Positions 1 to 5,595 of a stretch of DNA of 9,834 nt are shown here, piece after piece (position 1 is the stretch's first letter; each line of letters begins with the position of its first letter). This DNA comes from Bacillota bacterium. GTDB taxonomy: Bacteria > Bacillota > Peptococcia > Peptococcales > Peptococcaceae. The notes under the pieces were generated by a model. The model saw nothing but the letters and a program-made list of their open reading frames with translations, searched no databases and was not told the DNA's origin. Location of the stretch: NCBI GenBank assembly GCA_023443145.1, contig JAEZVS010000043.1:1-9834 (forward strand), written 5' to 3'. The position numbers were made by a program, and so were the translations under genes.

Positions 1-1333
1 GTGTATGGCCGATGGCTTCATCATTGGGCGGAATAAACAGATTCTGATCTGTTGCAAAATGATCGGGATTTTGAATGTTTTCAAAACGCAGCTCCCCGTA
101 AGGGTTGGTCAACACACCGTTTATGGCCGAAAGTGCAGCGGTTTCAGGGCTCACCAGATAAACTTGTGCACTGGCTGTGCCGCTGCGGGCATAGAAGTTG
201 CGGTTAAAGGTGCGTAGCGAAATCCCGTCTGTGTTCGGCGCTTGTCCCATACCGATGCAAGGGCCGCAACCGCATTCCAATATGCGGGCACCGGCTTCAA
301 TAAAGATGGAAAGCAATCCGTCATCAGCCATCCGCTTTAAGATTTGTCGCGATCCGGGGGAGACGACCAGGCTCACATTGTCAGCCACACGAGACCCTTT
401 CAATACAGCGGCGCATTTGGCCAAATCCATATAAGATGAATTGGTGCAACTGCCGATGGCTACTTGATTGATGGCCATGCCTTGAAGGCTTTCTACAGTC
501 ACAACGTTGTCGGGGCTATGAGGGCAAGCGGTGAGGGGACGAAGCGCGTTTAAATCGATTACAATGCTTTTGCTGTAGGTGGCGTCGCTGTCGGCAGAAA
601 GAGGTTGCCAAGCATCTTCACGGTTAAACGATGCCAGATATTCTCGTGTGCGTTCATCAGATGGGAAAATGGAAGTGGTGGCGCCCAGTTCGGCGCCCAT
701 ATTGGTGATGGTGGCTCTTTCAGGTACGGAAAGACTCGCCACACCGGGTCCGGTGTACTCATAGACCTTATTGACACCGCCTTTTACTGTTTCCCGGCGC
801 AACACTTCCAAGATCACATCTTTGGCCGATACCCCTGCGGAAAGCCGACCTTCCAAACGCACTTCAATAACTTCGGGCATAATAATATAATACGGTTTGC
901 CGGCCATGGCTGCGGCCACGTCTACGCCGCCGGCGCCAATGGCGATCATGCCGATGCCGCCGCCTGTAGGTGTGTGGGAGTCGGAGCCGATTAATGTCTG
1001 GCCGGGAATACCGAAATTCTCCAAGTGCACTTGGTGGCAAATGCCGTTGCCCGGTCGAGAGAACCAAATGCCATAGTTGGCTGCAGCACTTTGAATAAAA
1101 AGATGATCATCAAAATTTTCCGGTCCGCTTTGCAGCATGTTGTGATCAATATACGCCACGCTGCATTTGGTGCGCACGCGGGGCGGATTCATGGCTTCCA
1201 GCTCCAAATAAGCCATGGTCCCGGTGGAATCTTGGGTGAGGGTTTGGTCAATGGTTAGACCGATTTCATTACCCGCAATCATATCGCCATCCACCAAATG
1301 TGCAGCAATGATTTTTTCTGTTAAATTTGCCAT
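1..1333 (-). CDS. Aconitate hydratase (aconitase), N-terminal part, cut by window edge
   Basis: Interconverts citrate and isocitrate via cis-aconitate in the cytoplasm, using a [4Fe-4S] cluster. About 444 codons are present. The start is ATG at 1333, preceded by GGAGG six bases away. The translation begins MANLTEKIIAAHLVDG and carries the family's DQTLTQD segment, the GSDSHT substrate/active-site motif (residues 116-121) followed by a glycine-rich stretch, and the three expected cluster cysteines: Cys296 in SCTN, and Cys356 and Cys359 in CGPC. The N-terminus matches my recollection of the ~640-residue clostridial-type aconitases. The remaining ~200 residues (the swivel domain) would then lie left of position 1. 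3-isopropylmalate dehydratase large subunit or homoaconitase are related alternatives but are shorter (~420 residues), and this frame is still open at 444. It has its own promoter and is divergent from the comFC unit. Confidence 0.93.
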   Translation of the reverse strand, partial: MANLTEKIIAAHLVDGDMIAGNEIGLTIDQTLTQDSTGTMAYLELEAMNPPRVRTKCSVAYIDHNMLQSGPENFDDHLFIQSAAANYGIWFSRPGNGICHQVHLENFGIPGQTLIGSDSHTPTGGGIGMIAIGAGGVDVAAAMAGKPYYIIMPEVIEVRLEGRLSAGVSAKDVILEVLRRETVKGGVNKVYEYTGPGVASLSVPERATITNMGAELGATTSIFPSDERTREYLASFNREDAWQPLSADSDATYSKSIVIDLNALRPLTACPHSPDNVVTVESLQGMAINQVAIGSCTNSSYMDLAKCAAVLKGSRVADNVSLVVSPGSRQILKRMADDGLLSIFIEAGARILECGCGPCIGMGQAPNTDGISLRTFNRNFYARSGTASAQVYLVSPETAALSAINGVLTNPYGELRFENIQNPDHFATDQNLFIPPNDEAIGHT

Positions 1334-1367
1334 AATTGCCTCCATTCCTCTTGTTCAGTATGGTTTT

Positions 1368-1396
1368 ATTATACAAAGTTCACAGTTCTGTTTCAA
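1368..1396 (-). promoter_or_regulatory. Promoter of the aconitase gene
   Basis: Read on the minus strand: -35 TTGAAA (1396-1391), a 17-base spacer, and a perfect -10 TATAAT (1373-1368). This puts the transcript start near 1361, about 28 bases before the ATG. It is a near-consensus sigma-A-type promoter. The spacer holds a small ACAG-AA-CTGT dyad. Confidence 0.75.
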
Positions 1397-1423
1397 GCAA
1401 AGTCACAGATCGCAAATTCAACG

Positions 1424-1448
1424 CTTGGTCACCAAGGCAGTTTGGTCA
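1424..1448. promoter_or_regulatory. Candidate operator: TTGGTCA repeats upstream of aconitase promoter
   Basis: CTTGGT-C-ACCAAG (1424-1436) is a perfect 6-bp dyad around one base. A second TTGGTCA copy (1442-1448) follows the first (1425-1431) at a 17-bp step. Relative to the inferred aconitase start the block lies around -63 to -87, a typical activator position. Binding by a regulator is inference. Confidence 0.35.
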
Positions 1449-1463
1449 AGGCATACGAAATTG

Positions 1464-1485
1464 AGATAAAAAGTTCTTTTTATCT
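1464..1485. repeat. Inverted repeat between divergent promoters
   Basis: AGATAAAAA (1464-1472) and TTTTTATCT (1477-1485) are perfect 9-bp complementary arms around GTTC. The repeat sits just upstream of the -35 box of the rightward promoter (1494) and about 100 bases upstream of the aconitase start. It could be an operator shared by both promoters or, less likely, a weak hairpin. No transcript is evident that would need termination here. Confidence 0.5.
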
Positions 1486-1493
1486 ATGAACGC

Positions 1494-1523
1494 TTGATTT
1501 TTCCTTAGCAAAAGTTTTATAAT
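1494..1523 (+). promoter_or_regulatory. Promoter of the structured RNA / comFC leader
   Basis: -35 TTGATT (1494-1499), an 18-base spacer, and perfect -10 TATAAT (1518-1523). Transcription would start near 1530, roughly 120 bases before comFC and just before the run of hairpins. Confidence 0.65.
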
Positions 1524-1529
1524 TACGGT

Positions 1530-1614
1530 AAGATCAGCCGGGACGATTTATATCGTCCTTAGGAACGGCGTAGCAACCCGTTCCCACTAAGCCACTCGCA
1601 AGAGTGGCTTTTTT
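1530..1614 (+). ncRNA. Unassigned short structured RNA or comFC leader/attenuator
   Basis: An ~85-nt transcript is predicted from the promoter at 1494-1523 to the T-run at 1614. It holds three hairpins in series. The first is GGACGAT/ATCGTCC (1541-1547 with 1552-1558). The second is GGAACGG/CCGTTCC (1562-1568 with 1578-1584) with a 9-nt loop CGTAGCAAC. The third is the terminator at 1591-1614. CTTAG (1558-1562) and CTAAG (1587-1591) can pair to enclose the second hairpin, competing at the ends with its neighbours. A possible extra contact is CGGG 1539-1542 with CCCG 1577-1580. It could be a standalone sRNA or a cis-acting attenuator or riboswitch-like leader for comFC. I do not recognise the family: it lacks the conserved cores I know for T-box, SAM, TPP, purine, fluoride or c-di-GMP RNAs. 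Confidence 0.5.
1591..1614 (+). terminator. Rho-independent terminator upstream of comFC
   Basis: GCCACTC (1591-1597), loop GCAA, GAGTGGC (1602-1608), then six T (1609-1614). The flanking AA/TT pairs can extend the stem to 9 bp. It ends the short transcript starting near 1530 and lies only 34 bases before the comFC start codon, so comFC needs read-through or regulated antitermination. Confidence 0.85.
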
Positions 1615-1648
1615 ACTAGGGATGTTGATGAAGAAGGAAGGGATTTCC

Positions 1649-2344
1649 ATGCATTTGGCTGATGCCATCTGGGAATTTTTCTTTCCAACGCCGCATATTT
1701 GCGTGTTGTGTGAGAAAAATGTGGACATCATCGGACTATGTGAAAATTGTCGTGAACGCTACGGTTTAAAGAAACTTCGCTACGGTACCTGCGGACGCTG
1801 CGGCACGTTCGGTGTACGCGCCGAGCGCTGCGGGGTGTGCCGCCACTGGCCCGGATATCTTTTGGGCGCAAAAAGTTTGTGGCCGTACCAAGAAGAGGTT
1901 CGTCAGGGCATTGCCGGCTTTAAATATCGCAACGAGCCGTGGCGTGGACGCATCTATGGAGAAGCACTGGCCGATCTTTTGCCTAAAGAGGCCGAACTTA
2001 TCGTGCCTGTGCCTCTCCATACCGGCCGATTGCATGAACGTGGCTATAATCAAAGCGCATTGTTGGCAAAATATTTGTCTCAAGCAGTCGGCGTGCCGTG
2101 GGCCAATGTGTTGAAGCGGGTATATGCCACGCCACACCAGGTGGGACTGTCACGAGATGAACGACGCACCAATCTTAGAAATGCCTTTGTCCTATCATCA
2201 CCTCAAGAAATTCAAAATCGTTATGTGGTGATTGTAGACGATGTGCTCACAACAGGATCGACGATTGAAGCTTGTGCCAAAGTTCTCCATCAAGGCGGTG
2301 CAAAAGGTATTTTTGCTTTGACTTTGGCAGCGAGCGTGGAATAA
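1649..2344 (+). CDS. comFC: ComFC / amidophosphoribosyltransferase-like protein (competence family)
   Basis: 231 residues, the usual ComFC length. ComFC-family proteins are cytoplasmic, have a phosphoribosyltransferase fold, and are needed for DNA uptake in naturally competent bacteria. Eight cysteines form two zinc-finger-like sets: C18xxC21/C31xxC34 and C48xxC51/C61xxC64. The middle carries VPVPLHTGRLHERGYNQSA, typical of the family. The PRPP-binding loop VVIVDDVLTTGST is at residues 193-205. ATG 1649 is chosen because AAGGAAGGG lies about seven bases upstream. In-frame ATGs at 1622 and 1628 and a GTG at 1604 (inside the terminator stem) have no good ribosome site. The usual helicase partner ComFA is not adjacent. 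The gene sits alone behind a terminator/leader, so its expression may be conditional. Whether this organism is competent cannot be told. Confidence 0.92.
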   Translation: MHLADAIWEFFFPTPHICVLCEKNVDIIGLCENCRERYGLKKLRYGTCGRCGTFGVRAERCGVCRHWPGYLLGAKSLWPYQEEVRQGIAGFKYRNEPWRGRIYGEALADLLPKEAELIVPVPLHTGRLHERGYNQSALLAKYLSQAVGVPWANVLKRVYATPHQVGLSRDERRTNLRNAFVLSSPQEIQNRYVVIVDDVLTTGSTIEACAKVLHQGGAKGIFALTLAASVE

Positions 2345-2361
2345 AAACAGTGGAAATGGTC

Positions 2362-2385
2362 AATATTTTTTAAACGAAAAATATT
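2362..2385 (+). repeat. AT-only hairpin after comFC
   Basis: AATATTTTT (2362-2370) and AAAAATATT (2377-2385) pair perfectly around TAAACG. It follows the comFC stop by 17 bases. It may end comFC transcripts, but it has no G-C pairs and no proper T-run, so it is at best a weak terminator. Confidence 0.35.
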
Positions 2386-2397
2386 TATGCATATCTA

Positions 2398-2426
2398 TTG
2401 CAGATTTATGCAAGGTGTTGTATAAT
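2398..2426 (+). promoter_or_regulatory. Promoter of the amino-acid ABC importer operon
   Basis: Perfect -10 TATAAT at 2421-2426 with a weak -35 TTGCAG at 2398-2403 (17-base spacer). The predicted start near 2433 leaves a leader of about 25 bases, too short for a riboswitch. Any control is likely through a protein acting on the poor -35 region. Confidence 0.6.
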
Positions 2427-2457
2427 GTGGACATCAATAAAAAATGGAGGTAGACAG

Positions 2458-3306
2458 ATGAAAACGAAAAAAATTCTGGCACTTTTACTGACTTTAGGCC
2501 TTGGTGTGGCCATGCTTTCCGGCTGCGGCGGCGATAAATCAACCACCGGTACGGAGAGTTCCAGCGCTCCTGCAAAAGATGGTGCTTCTTATGTGGTGGG
2601 TACCAATCCCACTTTTGCACCCTTTGAATTTCAGGATGACTCCGGCAAAATGAGCGGTTTTGACCTAGATCTCATTCAAGCCATTGGGGAAGAAGAAGGA
2701 TTTACAGTAGAATTCAAATCTTTGAACTTTGATGCCCTTAGCGCGGCTGTGCAAAATGGTGAAATCGATATTATTGCATCCGGGGTGTCCATCACACCTG
2801 ACCGTGTGAAACAAATCGCGTTCAGTAAACCATATATGGATGCGTCTTTGGGTATTTACGTTGGCAAAGAAAATTCGGACGTTAAAAGTATCGATGATTT
2901 GAAAGACAAAGTGGTGGCGGCACAAAGCGGAACCACCGGCGCCGAAGAAGCCCAGAAACTCCAGGAAGAAGGCAAAATCGGTGAAGCCAAAATTCTTGAC
3001 GATTACAATCAATGCTTCCTTGAAATCAAAAATGGCAGCGCCGATGCCATTCTCATCGACGTGCCTGTTGCGGAATCTTATTTGAAAGACCATCCGGATA
3101 CGGTAAAAATGGTGGGCGAACCATATGCCGCAGATTTTTATGGCATTGGTGTGAAAAAAGATAACAAAGAATTGGTAGAGAAGATCAATGCCGGTCTTGA
3201 TAAAATCATTAAAAACGGGAAGTATGAAGAACTCTGCAAAAAATATAATCTCATTGTGCCTCAGTCTATTGTAGATGGCACCGCAAAAGTGCCCGGCCAA
3301 GAATAA
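2458..3306 (+). CDS. Amino-acid ABC transporter substrate-binding lipoprotein (GlnH/ArtJ-like)
   Basis: 282-residue extracellular binding protein of the family-3 (polar amino acid) type, anchored to the membrane by lipid. The signal peptide MKTKKILALLLTLGLGVAML precedes lipobox LSGC with Cys23 as the modified residue. A Ser/Thr/Gly-rich linker follows. The mature domain opens with VVGTNPTFAPFEF. Arg116 in the SITPDR segment and Asp201 in ILIDVP match the positions that bind the alpha-carboxylate and alpha-amino groups of the ligand in this family, so an alpha-amino acid is the likely cargo. Which one cannot be decided. GGAGG (2446-2450) seven bases before ATG 2458 fixes the start; the 20-codon upstream extension would destroy the signal peptide. 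It is first gene of a three-gene importer operon. Confidence 0.94.
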   Translation: MKTKKILALLLTLGLGVAMLSGCGGDKSTTGTESSSAPAKDGASYVVGTNPTFAPFEFQDDSGKMSGFDLDLIQAIGEEEGFTVEFKSLNFDALSAAVQNGEIDIIASGVSITPDRVKQIAFSKPYMDASLGIYVGKENSDVKSIDDLKDKVVAAQSGTTGAEEAQKLQEEGKIGEAKILDDYNQCFLEIKNGSADAILIDVPVAESYLKDHPDTVKMVGEPYAADFYGIGVKKDNKELVEKINAGLDKIIKNGKYEELCKKYNLIVPQSIVDGTAKVPGQE

Positions 3307-3318
3307 TGTGACCCAATC

Positions 3319-3349
3319 GGCAAGAGATGCATTCCATCTCTTGCCTTTC
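3319..3349 (+). terminator. Intercistronic hairpin, possible partial terminator / mRNA stabiliser
   Basis: GGCAAGAGATG (3319-3329) and CATCTCTTGCC (3335-3345) form a perfect 11-bp stem with a 5-base loop, followed by the short pyrimidine run TTTCT. It lies between the binding-protein and permease genes, where such structures commonly raise binding-protein output relative to the membrane parts. The weak T-run suggests leaky termination or 3'-end protection, not a full stop. Confidence 0.7.
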
Positions 3350-3368
3350 TGTGTTATGGGAGGACGGT

Positions 3369-4079
3369 ATGGAACCGAATTTCGTAGAAAACTTTTCAGG
3401 TGTATTGCCTTTATTAATCGTGGGCGCCCGATTCACCATTTTGGTTACTGCAGCAGCGGTGATCATTGGGATTGTCATCGGTTTGGCTATGTCCCTTATG
3501 AAGATGAGCGGCAACGTGCTTGCGAAAACCATTGCCAATTTCTATATTGAAGTATTGCGCGGAACGCCGCTGTTGGTGCAAATCTTTCTGTTTCACTATG
3601 GTCTGGCATCTCTCATTGCGTCTGCTACAGGAGATAAGTTTCACTTCCAAATTCTAACCACGGCGATTGTGGTATTGGGTTTGAACAGCGGTGCCTACGT
3701 AGCGGAAATTTTTCGGGCCGGCATTCAAGGTGTGGATATCGGTCAAATCGAAGCGGCGCGCTCTTTGGGCATGACCAAGTGGCAGACCATGCGTTATGTG
3801 GTGGTGCCGCAAGCATGGAAAATGGTTATCCCGCCATTGGGCAACGAATTTGTTATGCTGGTAAAAGACTCATCTCTTCTTTCCACCATTGGTGCGATGG
3901 AAATTATGAAACGCGGGCAAGTATTTATTGCCTACCACTATGCGCCTTTTGCCGGTTATTTGGCTGTGGCGCTGGTCTATTTGGTGATCACGTTTGTCTT
4001 GACCCGATTCATCAACGCATATGAACGCAAACTATCCAGTGGCGGTAAAGAAACCCGCGGCATCACCGATATTCGTTAG
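3369..4079 (+). CDS. Amino-acid ABC transporter permease (GlnP/HisM family)
   Basis: 236-residue inner-membrane subunit of the polar amino-acid importer. About five membrane segments can be seen (roughly residues 22-44, 61-85, 93-115, 155-178 and 195-218). The EAA loop that docks on the ATPase reads GQIEAARSLG at residues 125-134. EVLRGTPLLVQIF near residue 61 is typical of the family. The start at ATG 3369 has GGGAGG (3358-3363) five bases upstream. An in-frame ATG at 3327 lies inside the intercistronic hairpin and is rejected. With only one permease gene in the operon, the transporter core is probably a homodimer. The stop codon overlaps the ribosome binding site of the next gene, suggesting translational coupling. 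Confidence 0.94.
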   Translation: MEPNFVENFSGVLPLLIVGARFTILVTAAAVIIGIVIGLAMSLMKMSGNVLAKTIANFYIEVLRGTPLLVQIFLFHYGLASLIASATGDKFHFQILTTAIVVLGLNSGAYVAEIFRAGIQGVDIGQIEAARSLGMTKWQTMRYVVVPQAWKMVIPPLGNEFVMLVKDSSLLSTIGAMEIMKRGQVFIAYHYAPFAGYLAVALVYLVITFVLTRFINAYERKLSSGGKETRGITDIR

Positions 4080-4088
4080 GAGGCCCTC

Positions 4089-4811
4089 ATGATTGAAGTT
4101 AAAGATTTGCATAAATCCTTTGGCAACCTTCATGTGCTGAAGGGCATTACGGAAACCATTCAAGATGGCGAGATTGTATCGGTTATCGGGCCATCCGGTA
4201 GTGGTAAAAGCACCTTTTTACGCTGCATCAATCTGTTGGAAGAACCATCCGGCGGGCATATTCTTATTAACGGTCAAGATATCACCGATCATTCTTTAGA
4301 TGTGAATAAATTGCGCGCCAAAATGAGTATGGTGTTTCAACGTTTCAATTTGTTTTCGCATAAAAGTGTGATTGAAAACATCATCATGGCGCCGGTGAAG
4401 GTCAACGGTGAATCGACCGAGCAAGCCAAGACTTATGCCATGGAGCTTTTAAATAAAGTAGGTTTGGCCGATAAAGCCGATGTTTTTCCACACAATCTTT
4501 CCGGCGGGCAGCAACAGCGCGTGGCAATTGCGCGCGCACTGGCCATGCGTCCCGATATTATGCTTTTTGACGAACCCACATCGGCACTGGATCCGGAGAT
4601 GGTTGGGGAAGTGCTGGCGGTTATTAAGAATCTTACCGAAACCGGTATGACCATGCTTATCGTGACCCACGAAATGGGCTTTGCCCGCGAGGTGAGTGAT
4701 CGCGTCTTTTTCATGGATGGAGGCAGCATCTTAGAAAAAGGAACACCGGAGGATATTTTTGTCCGTGCTCAAAATGAGCGCACCAAGGATTTTCTGGCAA
4801 AAGTGCTGTAA
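4089..4811 (+). CDS. Amino-acid ABC transporter ATP-binding protein (GlnQ/HisP family)
   Basis: 240-residue cytoplasmic ATPase that drives the importer; full family length. All the ABC motifs are intact: Walker A GPSGSGKS (34-41), Q-loop Gln84 in VFQRFNLF, signature LSGGQ (137-141), Walker B IMLFDE (157-162), D-loop SALD (165-168) and switch His194 in VTHEM. Of the relatives I recall, most have VFQQ where this has VFQR, a minor change. Ribosome site TAGGAGG (4077-4083) overlaps the permease stop, nine bases between genes. A 14-bp palindrome (4810-4823) spans the end of the stop codon. No terminator is visible after the gene, so transcription may continue into the small membrane protein downstream. 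Substrate is set by the binding protein. Confidence 0.95.
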   Translation: MIEVKDLHKSFGNLHVLKGITETIQDGEIVSVIGPSGSGKSTFLRCINLLEEPSGGHILINGQDITDHSLDVNKLRAKMSMVFQRFNLFSHKSVIENIIMAPVKVNGESTEQAKTYAMELLNKVGLADKADVFPHNLSGGQQQRVAIARALAMRPDIMLFDEPTSALDPEMVGEVLAVIKNLTETGMTMLIVTHEMGFAREVSDRVFFMDGGSILEKGTPEDIFVRAQNERTKDFLAKVL

Positions 4812-4956
4812 ACAATATTGTTTGCTCGAGCGGCAATCAGGCGAAGATTGATAAATATTTTACAGAAAAAATCATCCATCATAGAGCAATCAGAAATCAG
4901 CAGAACCCATCATTATTTAGATGTTTTAGAGAATGATATTGAGAGGTCGGCTTATC

Positions 4957-5256
4957 ATGCTGAAAAAAATGATTTACATTCTTTTAGCCATTATCTTTGC
5001 TCCGGTGTTTTATGGGTGCGCTTTTGCTCTTTATATATCAACTGCAGTCATTCCGGTTGCCGTAATATTGCGGCTGGTGAGCGATGCTTTAGGCTGGCAG
5101 AACCCCATGATCTATGACGGCATTCCGACGTTGATATCATTAAAAGGTGCGCTGATCATCGTGCTTTTGCTGATACTTGCGGTGCTCTTCTTCTTTTTGG
5201 CACGTCTGTCTATGAAACTGGCACATTTTTTTATTCGAGCCGCGCGAGGGAAATGA
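4957..5256 (+). CDS. Small membrane protein of unknown function
   Basis: 99 residues, not recognised. A long hydrophobic stretch (about residues 5-41, long enough for one or two membrane passes and containing Pro16, Cys21 and Pro33) is followed by a polar segment with DALGWQNPMIYDG (43-55). A second very hydrophobic helix follows at 59-82, then a basic tail ending FFIRAARGK, suggesting a cytoplasmic C-terminus. ATG 4957 is chosen because GAGAGG lies ten bases upstream. An in-frame ATG at 4933 has no ribosome site and would add a polar leader. It lies 145 bases after the importer ATPase with no terminator between, so it may be co-transcribed, but a role in that transport is not shown. It ends at a strong terminator, which supports it being a real gene. 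Confidence 0.6.
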   Translation: MLKKMIYILLAIIFAPVFYGCAFALYISTAVIPVAVILRLVSDALGWQNPMIYDGIPTLISLKGALIIVLLLILAVLFFFLARLSMKLAHFFIRAARGK

Positions 5257-5315
5257 GATATCGTGTCATAAAAAACAAAGTGCGAAATCGACCACCAATA
5301 TAGAGCAATGATCTT

Positions 5316-5349
5316 AAAGGAAGCCATCATCGGATGCGCTTCCTTTTTT
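5316..5349 (+). terminator. Rho-independent terminator after the small membrane protein
   Basis: AAAGGAAGC (5316-5324) pairs with GCTTCCTTT (5338-5346). An inner CATC/GATG stem (5325-5328 with 5333-5336) extends it, leaving one unpaired C and an ATCG loop. The T-run continues to 5349. It is probably the end of the rightward importer/small-protein transcript. Confidence 0.8.
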
Positions 5350-5521
5350 ATTGCCGTTTAGTATAGATGGATTTTGTAGGCCCGGGCTTTATTGCCCAAT
5401 ATAAAGAGGAGATGAACAGAAAAATTTCGCAGGTGATCTGAACAGTGATTCAGGCAGATTTTATCTGGAAGAAGAGTGAGGCAAATATGGACGATCCGTC
5501 CATACACAAGTTAAATGCACA
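5350..5521. other. Gap without a supported gene
   Basis: Together with its flanks, this is the non-coding part of the 5257-5595 interval between the rightward and leftward genes. Besides the terminators on each side it holds a short GGGC-TTTATT-GCCC hairpin (about 5383-5396) and a perfect dyad ATGGACG-ATC-CGTCCAT (5487-5503). I see no convincing gene or clear promoter. Confidence 0.5.
5487..5503. repeat. Perfect 7-bp dyad
   Basis: ATGGACG and CGTCCAT flank ATC. It lies 18 bases before the bidirectional terminator, far from any obvious promoter. It may be an orphan operator or a minor hairpin. Confidence 0.4.
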
Positions 5522-5561
5522 AAAAACAGCCATCGTTGTGTTCACTACGATGGCTGTTTTT
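5522..5561. terminator. Bidirectional terminator ending the aminotransferase-YkvI operon
   Basis: AAAAACAGCCATCG (5522-5535) pairs perfectly with CGATGGCTGTTTTT (5548-5561), and one further T-A pair closes the loop. Both strands give a T-run after the stem. It lies 34 bases beyond the ykvI-type stop (minus strand) and would also catch rightward read-through. Confidence 0.9.
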
Positions 5562-5595
5562 ACTTCTCTATTTATTTTTTATAAAGAATAGGACT

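Noticed and set aside
605..1067. Open frames overlapping the aconitase gene on both strands, including an Arg/His-rich one
   Set aside because: The aconitase frame carries all catalytic motifs across this stretch. The others are low-complexity shadows.
1530..1614. Known riboswitch or tRNA identity for the hairpin series
   Set aside because: I compared it from memory with T-box, SAM, TPP, purine, preQ1, fluoride, ZTP and c-di-GMP cores, and with tRNA cloverleaf. None fits, so no family name is given.
1604..1648. Upstream starts for comFC (GTG 1604, ATG 1622, ATG 1628)
   Set aside because: They lie in or just after the terminator with no proper ribosome site. ATG 1649 has one and gives the usual family length.
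2665..3300. Long open frame (211 codons) antisense to the binding-protein gene
   Set aside because: It is a complete mirror of a clear lipoprotein gene, has no ribosome site and no recognisable protein features. Such frames arise from codon bias.
3327..3368. Upstream ATG extension of the permease
   Set aside because: It begins within the stem of the 3319-3345 hairpin and lacks a ribosome site. ATG 3369 has GGGAGG at ideal distance.
4810..4823. 14-bp perfect palindrome AAACAATATTGTTT across the ATPase stop codon
   Set aside because: It has no loop to form a useful RNA hairpin and no promoter beside it. It may be chance in AT-rich sequence.
5413..5442. Nine-codon ORF (MNRKISQVI) after AGAGGAG
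   Set aside because: The ribosome-site-like sequence abuts the ATG with no spacing, and there is no gene or attenuator it could serve.
5487..5591. 34-codon small ORF starting ATG 5487 with GTGAGG upstream and a hydrophobic C-terminus
   Set aside because: About 40 of its bases are the bidirectional terminator and its start is inside a dyad. The hydrophobic look comes from the T-rich stem. No independent promoter is seen.
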